Shown here: positions 24,601 to 39,600 of the stretch, in pieces
Layout of the letters: the number at the start of each line of letters is the position of its first letter
Numbering within the stretch: position 1 is the stretch's first letter
NCBI GenBank assembly: GCA_963971405.1
Contig: OZ020485.1
Span: 29,221,921 to 29,285,920, forward strand
Length of the DNA: 64,000 nucleotides
Direction of reading: 5' to 3'
DNA from: Psococerastis gibbosa
Lineage: Eukaryota; Arthropoda; Insecta; Psocodea; Psocidae
Translations under genes and position numbers: made by a program
The notes under the pieces: model-generated
What the model was told of the DNA's origin: nothing
The model's input: only the letters and a program-made list of their open reading frames with translations
Database searches by the model: none

Positions 24601-27600
24601 CACACATAAATACAGTCTCAGTTTTACTCAATCACAATATTTACAAGTTTTCTCATGAAGGTAGAAATAATAAAAGTTAATAACGTAAAATGAAAAGAAT
24701 AATGGGATTGCAGTGACTGCAGCGGAAGGGATGAATTAGAGCTGACAGTAATACGCACTCCACTTCCGCTTTAATTTACGACTCTACCACTAAATTTCAA
24801 ATAAAAACCGACCATTCAACTGAAAATTACAATAAAAACGTTATATTTCTTTGCGTGAATAATTAGAGGCAAAATAAGTATTTTTTTATCAGCGTGTCCA
24901 ACATGAAACTAACAGATAAATATTGTAATAATGTATAACTGGTTAATGACAACTTAATTTTGATAAAAGGACGAGCCCCCTGTAAGATAATACTAGTAGG
25001 AAACGCTCGGATGCAAGAGCTCAAGCTAGTTCGTACGTGTCTATTTTTTACTTGCCTTTGTCCAGTGCGCTCCTGATCGGACCAATTAAGAATAAGTAAT
25101 AAACTGAAAATAGGGGTGATATCCCAAAGCTGGTAGCACTAAGTGTATTATTATAATTATTTTTTTTAATATTTTGGCTTCAAAGAAGTAATAAAATGAA
25201 AATGGCTGTATATATCCCATGAGCCATAAAAAAAAAATAATAATAATACACTTAGTGCTACCAGCTTTGGGATATCACCCCCAGGAAAACTGTTATTATT
25301 GCTTTCCTATTTATACGTAGTATAAGAAAGCTTTGTGATGGTCCAAATTTTCGATTCCGAGATTTCAACGGATTTACACGTTTTCAGGTCCCAGGAACCA
25401 AAAAAAGTGGTTTTTACGAAATGTCTGTCTGTCTGTAGTTCTGTCTGTTCATCGATTTCCGGGCAAACTACTCAGTCAATTTTGATAAAATTTGGCATAT
25501 AGGTTTACAAAAATCATACCTCGGGACCATTTTTTTTATTTTGGGCCAATTCAATTTGGGGGGGTTTATTCTCAAAAAAACTCCAAAAAACGCATAACAA
25601 AATTATTTCTCAAAAACGGCTCCAACGATTTCTTTTAAATTCACATATATTGTAGTCGTTATTAATGTTGATAAAATGCTTGCCCCTTGATAGTTTGCTT
25701 CTGGGGGTAAAAAACTAAAAATAACTAAATTTTCATGAAAAATGATTAAAAATATTTTTTCTGCGAAACCTTTCTATCGATGATTTCTTCCTTCAGGCAT
25801 GTTTTAGGTGTTAAATTGAGTAACGAAACCGGACAGGTTGCTTTCCCAAAAATCTATTTGGTTTAGCACAAAAAATTAGTTTTTGAAAAAATGATAGAAA
25901 ATTGGCGTTCAAATGCATTGCGTGCCCTGCCATTATTTCTGTGTGGTAATTAATGTGTTGACTGACGTATCTAGAATTTATTTCACTTCCAGTGACGTCA
26001 GGTGGACAACCCCCCCCCCCCTCCCCCCCGAGATATCGGAAATTTAACCACGGGAAAATTATATACCATGAAATTACTCATATTCTCTACCCACTAATGT
26101 TGATAAATTGGAAAGCATGTTCGAGTAAACTCGGACCGGTTCTTATATCATTACAACGACCGAGACGGAGTTACATACATGATCCAGGCTGATATCTAGG
26201 CAGTGCCACAAATGATGTCGACCGCAGATGATGACGAAACGTTTGGAAATACGCTTTCAGATCGACCACGCATCAACCCGGATTCTACTGCCTCATCACT
26301 GTTATTATTAGTTTATCAGTTAGCCTACATGGGAAAGTTTAACCGAGGGAGGGGGTCGAAGAAGTGACCGCGATGGAGGGAACACATCGTAACTTGGAGG
26401 GCCTGCGGTCGTGGAAACCGCACCCTCCAAACTTAGGCAAACAACCTGAAAACCACCACGCCAATGGAATACCATCACTCAACTTTCGGCTCACTCGGGA
26501 TAAGCTAAGCAATGGGACAATGACCGTTTGAAGGGCAATATTCTAGGTTTATTGAGAATAATTTAACCTTCTTCCCGGTGTTAGGTTAAGCTGAAGCAAG
26601 TTATGGAGGATGTAGGGGCCAAGATATACAGTATGTGGAGATGAAGAGGGCATGCCAGGATCGAGGGAGTGGAGGCATCGGTGTCAAACAGCCATCCGGC
26701 TATAACTTGAAGAAGAATGGTAGGCAGTACCGGGTTTGGCTAGGAGGGCCATGGACTCAGGGCCCCCACAAGAAGCCGCAAATGCAAAATTACAATAGAT
26801 TAAAAAAACTAAAGCAAAAACTTAAGCAAATAAACTTGTCGAAATATATGGCGGGAAATTGGTACATGCCGCGGCATTAATTATTAATCGCCTTACTCTG
26901 TTCTATTTTGCATCCTGAGTCTCCATTTTATAATTAATAGCGGAACATTCGTCTAAAGGTATAAGACGTTTCTGCCGAGAAAGGATCCCCACACAATTCC
27001 GACCCACAGACCCTCACAAGGCCAAACTCGCCACTCATGGTAGGGCTCCAGCCCCTCGGATTGAATCGTAATAATTATCATCACTAGAATTTCAAATGAG
27101 TATCAATTTATGATAGGCTCTAATTTCTTTGACTCTGGTGTTACCAGCGAATATTGTACTAAATACACTCAATTTTGATTGTACAATCTAGCTCTCTACT
27201 CCAGGAAGTCACGAGAGAAACTCATTCTACGACTCCCAGCCGACATGGCAGCATGGAGTCCAAACTCATCCAGCATTCCCGACACTTCTTTTGAAACTCA
27301 GAGCAGCAATAGCACAGCAGCTTCAAGGGAATTCACTCTTATACTTTGTCTTAAAGCTTCTGCAAATAATAGTCTCAAGTATATTACAATATGCGCTCTC
27401 TTGTATTGTTCTCTTCAAAGTTTTTCTCCACGTCTATTTTCCAGGGGAAGAGCATGTTAAAAGTTTTGCAGGAGCTTTTTGCTCAGATTACTTCTAGAAC
27501 TGCGATGGTGGTTTCTGTGGTAGTTTAGAGAAGCTCCCCCTGCCTTTACTGCATCAGCACTGGAAGAGCAATTAAGCAACATCTTGATTTGGGCGTTTAT

Positions 27601-30600
27601 TGCCGCAGTTATAGTGGGTATTACGTATTGTATGAACAACTGATGCGTGAAACACAATACGACATGACGTACAGTATAGTAGTGTTAAGGGCTTTGACCC
27701 GAAAGGCGGTTGGTTCGAGTCCCACATTTGCTTCATTTTCTGGCCATGCTGGCCATGTAAAGCTGGGCCCTGCTAGTTCAGTGTAAGAGAAGGCGTTACA
27801 GCCTTAACTCCGCTAGGTTGGCTAATAATAATAATAATAATGCCCTGAAGGGCCTTTTATGAACCTAGTCCTACTTATAGTGGCCCATTGTTCTCTTGTT
27901 CAATGCCAACGACCCCATGGATTTCGGAGATTATTTACCTATATACTGTTTCCAAATGAAGTTTTGTCACTGGTAAACTGAGACAAGCTTACCATTGACT
28001 TAACCATGTACAGAAACGAGTTACTAGGGGGGCTAAGTAGTACAATAAACAGCCATTATTAATCGAATAATTATTTAGTATTTAGTATACATCTGAAAAA
28101 TAATCTATGCAATACTGTAATTATTATTTATATTACTTCTTTGTTGTTCAAATTTACAATCAGATTTTTAGATGGACACAATTCATATCATAATACTAAC
28201 TGACACCTGGAAAATATAAATGCTCTATTAGAAATTGGAACATACCAACAACTGCTCCAGATAACTTCAATCAGAAGCAAAATACTATATTATACAAGTA
28301 CAGTGTGTAGAATATTACAGAGTAGACATGATAAAAAAATGTCAAAATTTGTGTAAAGGATAAGAAAAGGGGACGCGGGGATTGCAATTAACACGTTTGA
28401 ACTCAGTATCACGATGGTAATAACTTTGGGCCGTCCTACTGAATATAAATGACCCCTTTCATGCACCGGGAAATCATCCGTCCAATTACCGGGGCACAGC
28501 CAGGGGACCAAAGCGAGACATTTTCTTTGCCATCCCTCAGAGGATCTGAAATCTGAATACATTTACGCAAGTCCAGATGATGTAATAGCACCAATTTACG
28601 CTATATACCTAAAGAATGAGAGAAAAATTAGTTCGTGATTACTACAAGGGCGGCTTTTAGGGGGGTCAGGGGGTCTGAACCCTCCCCCCCAAAAAAAAAA
28701 AATTAAATGAACTTACACTAGATAATATGGATTTACAGTGGGAATTAAAAATAATAATGTTTTTTAATGTTATAATCCACTGAATCTGCCCGCCCCTAAA
28801 TTGGAGGCAAAATCCGCCCTTGGATTACTAAGCCAGATTTTACAACGCCCACCAATGAGTGTAGTGGTGGTCAAATGACAAGTTTCAGATAGAATGAGGG
28901 CCTTAAGAGCAAGTATAAAAAGAGGTTTACGAAATAGTTGTGTAGCATACTCATTATATTGAGCTGAAATTATACAGAGTAGTAGTACAGAGGTACTATA
29001 GTACTGCATGTACAGTATGCAGTATATTTTCACAAAACAAAGCCGCTATGTTGAGAAAAATTTCAGTTCCATTGCAATCTGTGCTGTGTGGTAGGAATGA
29101 TTCAATTTCAGCTTTTCCTTCTAAGTTTCTTGCTATTTTAGACATTAGAAATTGTTCTTCTTATTTTGTACACTTATACCTATGTAAAATAGTCTTGGAG
29201 TCAAGAATAGTGAAAAAACTTATCAAGTTCCCCTTTTGAAGTTAAGATGTCCAACTTAAAAAAAAAAAATGGGAAGCAAAAAAAGTTGTCATGGTATTTT
29301 TGACGAAATCAATTAATTTCTTGTTCCACAGCTACAAAAATATGGAAATGCTCTTATGAGCAATTCGTAAAAATTCAGGCTTTCTAAAAAGGACGATTTA
29401 AGGCTATTCTAACAAATCGGTTTAATGCACTTTATCGTGTTTTTCTACGGGAATAATATTTCAGGTGCGAAAATGCAAATTTACTACGACAGCTTGTATT
29501 TTTAATGAATTTTTCATAAGCCCATTTTCATTTATATTAATTAATTAAACCAAAAGTTCCCTGGTTCCTTCGTTTAAAAAATATTTGGAAATATCTGCTT
29601 TCAAAATCTTTCATCCATTTCCGTTGTACGCCCAAAACTTTCCCGTAGTAAATATTTTCCTTAAACTACAGGAATCAACGTAATTTGAATTGACAAAGCT
29701 ATGTAATTTTGTTTGTACTGCGTAGGCTTGTAGATTTGTAGGAAGCAGTATCGCTGTGAACTATATTAATTAATATGAAAGTTAGCGATTCGTAACGGGC
29801 TGCCTTAAGTCCCGAGTCCCGATCTAGTTTCACTTGATCCCTTGCTAATGACTTAATCCCGTCAAAGTTATAGATTCTCAAACTTTGAACCAATCGTATA
29901 CACATTCGCGATGTTCTCCAATACCCAGTTTTGGTTAGAAATAACATAAAGCGGAAAATACTAAACTGTTTGCCTTGTAATGTCTTGATGAAACAGCTCT
30001 AGAAGTGATTACTTACATTTCGCGAAGCATTAAAGCTTCATTCCTTCCCATTCCAAGTTCTCAATGTGAAACCCCGTTAAACGATTTCTATTATTTGCTT
30101 GGAATTAAATGTGCCAATGGAAGAAGCATCATGTTAGCTTCTTATGAACTCTCATTCTTCTCACGCTCTTTCAAATCTTTGTCAATTTGGTAAAAATGTT
30201 GGGGCGCTGCTTTAAGAAATTGGGTCATTCCATTTGAAGTTTTTCATTCAATCTTTTTCTTCTGTCAATTTTTTAGAACTCAGAACTCAAGAGCTCTTCA
30301 TTTAGAGATGCTATCGGTAAAGCTTTGAAATCTTGTTTACCATGGAAAATTTAATTAGGAAGAAATTTTTGCTTCTTTACAGTTTTTTTTATTCAGTCAA
30401 AATAAAATTAGTGAAGCTCAGAATAAATTTCCGATGATCTCGCATCTTCCACATTAGAACAATGACATGTCTGAGCGGAGACAATCTGCTTAGTTAATTG
30501 TCCATACGCTGTACTACTGTATTTGTTATAATTGTATAGTATAGTAGTATAGATATGGTAACGCATTCTTTTAATTCTTTCAATTAATTGTGTGACAGTG

Positions 30601-33600
30601 TAGGCTACCAAACTGCCCTAACAAAACTTTTGCAATTAAGTTCAACCGTTCAGGCACCAAATATTTTTAAAACAGCCTTAATATGAAGGCATTGGAAGAA
30701 AAAAACTGCAGGAAACTCCATTCAAGATTAAAAATTGAAAGCAGAATTTTGTAGACGAGAGAGAATCGCAGATACATATCACGTATATTCTCTAAAGCTA
30801 CAAATGAAACGAATCCCAAATCAGAGATTTCTGAAATATGAAATGATTTTTGGGAAGCGGGCGCGATGAAGAAATGAAGAGCTCTCTCACAATAGGCCCG
30901 TATACGATAAGATAAGATATTCGGTAAAATGAGGAGAGTGATGGGAGGAGAGGGGTGGGAGGAGCGGGTGAAAGAGAATAGTCTACAACGTTAAGATCGA
31001 TGGAATCCCCACAAGGGTTTTTTGTTTACCCCCCAGTAAAGTAACTTCTGTTTCTTTCCAGGTTTTTGGGAGTACGGGCTGTACATCATTATGTACGCAG
31101 TAGCATGATTCACTGAGAGTATGGAAGTCTGACTTGTTTAATAATGGTTCGAAATAAGTCTCATAAGCGCCCCCCACCACGAAATTTTTTTCGACTTACA
31201 CTAGATACAATGAACTAACGAGGCGACCGCATCAGGCCTATCACTTGGCCTGACGTTGTGTAACAAGAAACTCACTATTTCGCGCCTAATTATTCAAAAA
31301 GTTTCACCGGAGCGGATAATGTTTTTGAGGAACCTTTTTAAGGATGCTTTCTAGCTTCAGGTATGTTTAAGGTACAAAATAGAAAAAATAACAGAAATTA
31401 GAAACAACCCCATCAGCATTTTGGTCATATACTTAATTGTTAAAGCCTTAAAAATTAAAAAGTGACTATAATGTCATTGAAGGATTTGAACTGTGCATGT
31501 AGTAGTGTATTTCAAATTACACTTCATTTGAAGTATCATAATCCATAATCGCTGAAAAGGCACACGAGTTGGTATTTGAAATGTAACCTTAAATTTTCAG
31601 TGTACCTTAAGCCTCGGGCACACAAGTGATATGTCAAGTGAAAGGTGTTAAAAAGGAGCTTTGATTATGCTTACATTCGAACATTCTGTCTATGTAGAGT
31701 GTAGACCTATGTAGGACCATAGAAAAGTTGACCCCAATTTTACGGTACGTTTTTTACCGCGCTTAAATACTCCCCATAATAACGAAGTCAAATGATGACT
31801 ATTAAACTATTATTAAATGATTATTAAACTCAACGCAACAAGCATAGACAAAAGCACTATCAAAAAGGCCCCATCTTCTCTCAATGCAAAAATATAGTTT
31901 TACACCAATTAATTGTGAAAATGGAGCCAGAACTTTTCATTGCATGCAGCTCGAGACGAAAGGTAACTATATCTCGGAACTAATTATGCGAATTATGCAA
32001 ACCACAATCCTCTCATTTGAGATTTTTGAATGAATTTTGCAATTCATAAAATGCCGGTCAAAGTAGGGTAAAAAGGTAGGTGTGACTATCAGTATAACAA
32101 GGATTTTATTAATTTTGAGAAAATACAAATTTAATATTGTGAGCAGGCATTCATTCCTTGGTCCCCAACTTAGGCAAGAATCACCAACCTAAAATTTTAA
32201 AAAGCCTGATCGCTCGAGAAGAAAAATAGTGAGGGCAGTTGGTGAGTTGGTGTTGGGCGCAAGGTCATTATTCCGCACTAGGGCACTTCTTAAAAACGAC
32301 GATAATAAAAAAACTCACCTTCCCACAGTTTATATACTCCACTGCTGTTTCCCGGAAGAAGAAATACACGAAGTCACCCTGAGTCAAGGAACTTACGAAG
32401 TTCGGTGCTGGAAAAGAAATTTACTTTTATTTCAATATGATAGTTAAATGTAGTCGTTGCGCATGCGCACTTCCTTATGAGCGGCAGCTGGCAACACAAC
32501 TAATTGTTGTGCGAAGGGGCTCTGGGTATCCGTGGCACGAAGTTTTTGGACATGAGCCCGGTACACACGGACGATCACAAGTCACAACGCCGGCGACGCG
32601 CTAGGAAATTCGTCATTGACGCTGGCTTGAAGCTGAACGCACGCAGGTGCATGAATCCTTAACCCCCCCCCCCCCCCCCGACGCGCCAGGACAAGCGTTA
32701 GTGTCAAAAATCTTCTCAAGTGCGTTCAGAAATTAAAGACAGTTTTATTTTATTTTCTTGCACCAACCAATCAACAACACATTTGCTCCAATTTCCCAGC
32801 GGGTCGCTGGCGCTCGTCTGCGTGTACCAGGCCATACTCAGCTTAATGCTTTCCATCGCCATCTATAATAATGTTATGAATTAAAAGAGGTGTAATTGTA
32901 AAACTACGAGTTGAGCAATACGTCACAGCAGAAAAATCTCGGTAAGTTGACTGAGGCATACTGTGTAAGTTTTAAGGGAGCAATAGTCATCTTAAAAATG
33001 ATATATACGAAAGCTCGCATCGCATATGGATCATTTGTAAGATGGCTCTTTTTCGCTAACACTTGTAGATTATGGACCAGTCAACTTACCGTGGCTCAAA
33101 TCATCGTAGGTTTATTATAGATGTCGGCCGTACCTTATCTCACACGTACATAAACTCAGGGCATGACTACTTGGGATCGTAACGGCCAATAGGAGAACCT
33201 ACCGTTTAAACTCATGGAGTCATACTGTTCAGTCTGTAGAGGTTCTCGGTATATGATTGGGTCCATACCCGAAAAGTCTGCCACTGTCCCCGTGTACAAG
33301 TCCCCATCTGGAATAAACATATATAAATAATATATTATACAAAGAAAAGTTCGCAAATGAGACAAAGAAGGCATCACAACACATTATGCCCAGTAGGACC
33401 TTCGGGAATATCGGGCCATGGCGTTAGGTTTCCAACCATCATCTTACATATGCCACTGCGGAAAGTACATTAATATCGTTGCTATGGAGGGTACATACTT
33501 TTTCCGCAACTCTATAAGGCGATCTCAGAATTACTACATGAATAATATAGACTAAAACAGGAGAACTTGTGGATACTCACTGAAATTGGAATCAGAAAGT

Positions 33601-36600
33601 ATACAGATGGTACGAAACGTTACTATTGTACGTGTACTAGCACTATGAGACATATCCAGAAAGTAAGTGTGCTGAATTGTTGTAGGGTTTTAATGTTTTA
33701 TTTCAACAAAAACATTACGTGATACTTTCGTGTTTAGTACATAATGTAAGCTGTTTTTCGACACAGTTGTGATTCTTTTCTATGCAGGTGGTGTCGCGGG
33801 GTATCAATAATTATTTGATGCCTTTCTCGAAGTAGTTTCCCGCCAACCCCTTCGTTCACTTCTTCACCACCTCTTTTACCTCCTCGTCGATTGAAACCCT
33901 TTTTCCATCCACGTGCAGCTTCAAGGAGGTAATAGACAGTAATCTCCAAGTGTTAGTTCAGGGGAATGCGCGGGATGGATAAAGACATTCCTTTTAACCT
34001 CGCCTATGCTGTTCAACATCTATACAAATGACCAACCAATATCGCTCACATCCAACCACTTCCTATACGCGGATGACCTCGCCCTTGCGGCCCAAGACGA
34101 AAGTTTTGAAGGCGTAGAAGTCAAGTTAGAAGGTGTCCTCAATGAGCTCACCAGCTATTACGAGACGAACTCCCTGAAACCTAACCCGTCAAAGACCCAA
34201 GTCTGCGCTTTCCACCTTCGTTCAAGTGAGGCAAGACGAAAGCTGATAGTCAAGTGGAACAACCACCAATTAGAGCACGCCGAGAACCCGACATATCTCG
34301 GTGTTAAGCTGGACCGGTCCCTAACCTACAAGGAACACTGTCAGAAGACCGCCATGAAAGTAACATCGAGGATCAACCTCCTCAGAAAACTACGCTGTTC
34401 AAAATGGGGCGCCCAGCCACAAGTCCTGCTCACCACTGCGAAGGCTTGTGCTTTTCGACTGGAGAATATGCGTGCCCTGTTTGGAGTCGATCAGTCCATG
34501 CCAAAAAAGTAGACGTAGCACTCAACGAGACCTGCCGCATCGCAACGGGATGTCTTAAAGCAACCCCCCTGGACAATTTATACCGGGGCGCGGGAATCGA
34601 CAGACCAAATCTCCGCAGAAAATCAGTCGAGTGCGATGAAAAATTCAAACAATCGTTTGACGAGAGGCACGTGATGTTTGAACAGGAGGCCGTGCCTCAG
34701 GAAGAGCTTCGTCTCCAGTCCAGGAGAGGTTTCCTTAGCAATGTCCCTCTGCAGCCTCCAGCCTGGTACCCTCTACGGCCGCCTCAAACGACAGGTACCA
34801 ATCTCGACTGGCGGACATGGGCGACCCTAAACCAAATACGCTCTGGTGCGGCCCGTACGAAGACCAACAGGGCTAGATGGGGTCAGCTCGATGAAAATGA
34901 CACCCTCTGCGCATGCGGCCAGCGCCAAGATTTAGAATATCTGTTCCTGTGCAGCCTTTGCCCCCACCGCTGCACACCTGAAGACCTGTGGGAGGCCAAT
35001 GTGGTGGCTATGAATTTCGCCCAGTTTTGGACGCGCTTGGACACGAAAAAGTAAAGTAAGTGCCGTGCAGCAGGCAAGATTCTTTTGTCAGCCTTCCTCT
35101 TGTTTTGAATCACCCTCCGCAGTTTTTTTAGAGTCTCTTTTTTGGTCTTCCCTGAAGTCCAGAAAGGGTCTCCTCAGTCGGACCACACGGGTGGAGCCGG
35201 TGGAGGGATCACCCAGCTCAAATCGCATCGACAGATGGAAGAACCTAACTATAAACATCCAGGAAAAAAATTGCGCCAGGAGCTCAACTACCGTACCCTA
35301 CATGGCGGAGTCTCAATGGGCTATGAACGGGGGTTACGAGATGCCGACCGAACCTGTGTAGGTGGGGACTGGCGGAAGACCCGACTTGCGAATGCGGACA
35401 AGTAAAAGACGACGGCCACCTTCTGGTTTGCCCGAGACTAGGAGAAGCTGTATCCCAGACAGATCGTTTAGACGCCAACGACAAGGCCATTCAGACCGCA
35501 AGGATTTGGATCAACGTGTTCTAGGCCCGGACACGTTAAGTAAGTAAGGTCTTCCCTTCCAAACGAGATAACTGATGACGCCGCCGCACACTTGGTGGCA
35601 GACTGGATTGACATTGTTCACGCGTTATGCGTAAGCAGTTCTCAACGTACCAACCTCGAACCGGTTTCGTTGCAAAGAGGAGGAGTCTGGCTACACTGCA
35701 GCGTTGCTAACATGACGAAAATAAAATCCCTCCGGCCGTGAGAGCCTTAGTACACTTGCTTTCAGGACATGCCTCGTATAATTCAGTGCGACACTTTCAT
35801 TGGGATCACCCAGTTCTGGGACGCTATTTCGTTTAAAAAATAATTTCCATTGAAAATAATCACTTAACTACAAAGTACCTGCATAAAACCTGTTCCAAAC
35901 GTTAACTAAGCAGATCAATAACGACGAAAGATGGATACAAAAAATGCAGACGGAAATTATTAAGGCAGCCATCAGTCTTACGGTGGGGGAACTCCCGCGG
36001 GAGAAAATTGATGCTGCTTTCAAACGAAACTTTGCAGCGAGCCGAGGCAAAACTAAATTTCTCTATTAAGAACCCGCTGTGGCAAGCTCGTCAACTCATA
36101 AATTTCCCAGCCCCCCTTTTTCCTCAAGTTTACCCAGCCCACCTACTATAAGTAGGAAAAACTTCAAGGGAGAAAAAAAAGCAGAAAAGTGGTGTAGCCA
36201 TAGGAAAACAAATTAAGTTATCGGCTAGGCGCTATTCTCCAATGCACTCTCTTTCCAAAGAGTTTCAGACTAAAACGAGGTGGAACAGTTTGCCCTTTAA
36301 GACAAGACAAACTGTAGTAAATTAAATTAAAATGTATTGGTTTGCTGTAGGTTTAAGCCAGGTTTATAGCCTTCCACATTCCCTAGTCTTTAACATTTAA
36401 TCTCTCCACAAATAGTATTGTCCATAACACCTAGCAATGATACGATATTTCTTTACTCACTAATGATTAGTGGCTTAGCCAGAAGGTCTGAACGCCACCC
36501 CCTCCCCGAAATTTCTTCTGTCTACGCCCTTGTCAATGATGTTGGAAAAAAGCGCCGTGGAACGACAACCCTTTGTGAGTTGCTCTAGTTGGAGCAGAAA

Positions 36601-39600
36601 TAATATAAATAAATAAATAATGCCCTCTCTTATTACAGGGCGTCAACAAAAACAAGATACAAAAGATAAAGCAATAAATAAAAAATACCAATGATAGTAC
36701 CGATTAGGGTTGAGTGGATCAAGGTCCAATGCAGCTTTCGATTCATGGTCTAGTTTTCTACCAACAGGAACATTCCGGGCCACACTTTTATTTTATGGCC
36801 ATACTACTGTATTTGAAGTCTAACTTACAAAAGTTTATGAACCGGTATTTGTAATCCAACTAACCGGCCCTGACTATAACTATCGCTAAATTTACAACAG
36901 TTTTTTCGATAAAAATACATTACACACAAAAATTGTTATTTTCTTCATACTTGATTAAGGCCTGACGAATTCCATTACACCCATTCATAAACGTCGCTTA
37001 ATGCCTTTCCAATAACATTTATCAAAGATAACCAACCACATGCAGGACAATTAGGTTAACGTTGCCCTCTAATTTCTTTGATGAACTGGTTAGTCGGAAA
37101 TTTAATAGCGAGGACCGAGATTAGTCAGTCGCTTCAAAGTAACGGTGTTGGTGTCACTTTGAGTTTAAGTTAATCAGTCTAAACACAGATTGCTTTCACG
37201 TAATTACTATTTAACTCATTCCATAGGTTTATTTTAATAGAATTACATTAACTGAAAGCAGGCGACACCCCAATGTGTCGGTTTTCAAAAGTCATATGAA
37301 GACGCTACAGGTATTAGTTTTAGTTAATATTTAATAGGGAACCCCTACTTTTGTGAGCGAAATGAGCCCATGAGGTAATGTGTAGGAGTTGTACAGGTAT
37401 GCAATCGTTTCTAAAATACTATTAATGCAACGCAACTTCAGGGAATGGCTGTTTTCATGCCTAAGTTAAATAAATCTTACTTAATGCCAAAGGGCATTTT
37501 TTTTTTTAAAGTGTGAACTATCTAAACTATTAAAGGACAGCACTTTCGATTCAAGTGGTACGATACAATAGGTTCTAAAAATCTAATCAACATTAGTATA
37601 AATATAAGTTTGCTTACATTCTGACATTCCGGAACAATCTAGGGAAATATAGTTGGACCTTGAAATCAGACTTAATTCAACCTAATTAAAGAAATATACA
37701 TATTTCCATATAGCACAGTTTACAAATCATACAGTATGTTCATACAACATCAGTACGGCAATTGGTGGGCAGGCAATTATTTTAAATATTATACTTTAGT
37801 TATTTCTATTTTAACAATCTTCCATGGCTTAAAAAAGGACTCTATGGCACCTGAAAAATATAATCAGATTTGTGTGGATCTTTGTGGTTTTACTAGAAGT
37901 AGAAAACAAAGGGTAATATTAGCACATTATGACTTAAACTAATTATAGCGGCAGACAGCAAAGCTTGACTTAAAAGGGGGGAGCTACTGCCACGATCTTC
38001 CTAGAATAACGAAGGCAACCTTATTAGTTTTACATTCTATTGTATCGTACACCAGCAGTGAAGAAAATACGCAGAACGTTATCAACAACAAAAGGGAATT
38101 CTCAGGCTTTTTTCGGCTATCACACCTTTTCATTATGGAAACCACTTCTTTCCTCTCTATATTGTGTAAACGAATACGTAATTTCGCTGAAATTAAAGTA
38201 AGAGCATTCACAATATAAGTATAACGTTCTATTCCATGACATACTTGGAACTTTTTGAGTGGTATTGCTGTTTAGAAAATCTTAATTCGATTAAGGTCCA
38301 TCAACCAGGATTTAACTTTTTGAAATCTGCCCAGGCAGTCCGAAAATCGAACTACTGTGCTTGGCAATTAGTGACATTGTATCAGTATATATAAGGAATT
38401 TTTTAACTGTAACATACACGATTTAAAATAATAATTAGATGAAATTTGATACGGTTGCAGGAAACTAAAGATTTTTAAGTGTCGTGAAAGAAGAAAAAGC
38501 TGGCTATAAGCGTCCGTAACAGGAAGTAAAGGAAAATCGACAGAGCACAGGGTACTAGCATCTTCGGCTAGGACATCTACGGACGCCCCCCCCCCCCCCA
38601 TTCATTATTGATCGCCCACTGATTTCCCTGGAGAACACGTATCCGCGCAGCAACGTGTAACAAATCAGCAGCCTTCTCCACAGAGGGCCACATTTATTGG
38701 TCACGTGGTCAGCGCCACTTTCATCAAGCCATGTCTTTTTCGCTGGCCAAAGTAGCCAATAATCAGATAGATATTCCCCAACGCAGAACTGAGAAGAATT
38801 TGTGAATATTTTCAAATCACTCTATCAGAATTTTGAGGTTAATGTGACACCAAGATGGCCTTTATAGCCTAAGCCTAAGACATTAAACAACAGCAAGTCT
38901 TCTAAACTACGAGTATTTAAGACCAATTAACCAGAAAACTCGTTTAAGATATGGAAATAGTGCCCCACTCTTGCAAACGGAAATAAAATGTAATAGAGAT
39001 GCAATTTACACTCTTGACCTCTGTTACATTTTTTACGTTGGTAAAAGCTAAAAAAAAATTTAAACTGTAGAAAAACAAAAGTGTAATTTCTTACAGGTGG
39101 CTAATAAACCCCAATAGGGCTGAGGAAATGGCCGACAAAGCAGGGACTGACTTCTTCGATAAACAGTCGGTTTCTCTGACATCGCAGAATGTGTGTACAT
39201 AGTAGGGCTGGACCTTATTGGTTTTCACCCCCACACAATGACTGATCCTCTGTAAACTAAATATTGTTCGACAGCCAGCTATTGCCTCTATAGTCCATCG
39301 AAACAGAAGATGACAATAGATCTATCGTAAAATTTGCAATAATAGACAATAAATTTAAAACAATTAATTACTAAAAAATAATAGTAGTATAAGGATAAAA
39401 AGGATAGTACACTATTCGTGCGAACCTGGACTGCAAACTGAAAAAATAGATTTAAAAAAATCAATCAGCCATATTAAAATACTGAGGCAACTACTGAAAG
39501 TATACACGTGAGAGAAACAGAAATAAAAAACGAAGAAAATTTAAGAAAAGTAGACGCCGCACCTATCGTTCTTATAATGCACAGAACCTACAATACTCGA

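Larger units (their letters stand above)
16241..32318 (-). other. 16.1-kb Sema1a intron rich in repeats
   Basis: Holds the inverted repeat 17211-17557, S2 copies, S1 SINEs, Harbinger-like MITEs (20313, 24204), a small palindromic MITE (25113), a full 0.82-kb repeat (25301), an S3 copy and a hAT-like MITE (28645). The stretches 16300-17200, 17560-18770, 19330-20310, 20690-22590, 23030-24200, 26120-27650 and 28830-32300 show no gene and nothing I can name beyond poly-G/C and poly-T runs. Confidence 0.8.

Noticed and set aside
26635-26880. 81-codon plus-strand frame with a Lys/Gln-rich product
   Set aside because: No recognisable motif and low-complexity A-rich end. It might be decayed mobile-element sequence, but nothing supports a gene.
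27670-27740. Possible tRNA gene (clear box B)
   Set aside because: No acceptor stem or full cloverleaf; the sequence continues into a repeated SINE body with a TAA tail, and relatives occur at 22592 and 40634.
36465-36540. Possible fourth hAT-like MITE (ends AGTGGCTTAGCC and TACGCCCTTG)
   Set aside because: Only about 70 bp long, and the flanking 8-mers CTAATGAT and TCAATGAT differ at two positions; too decayed to call.
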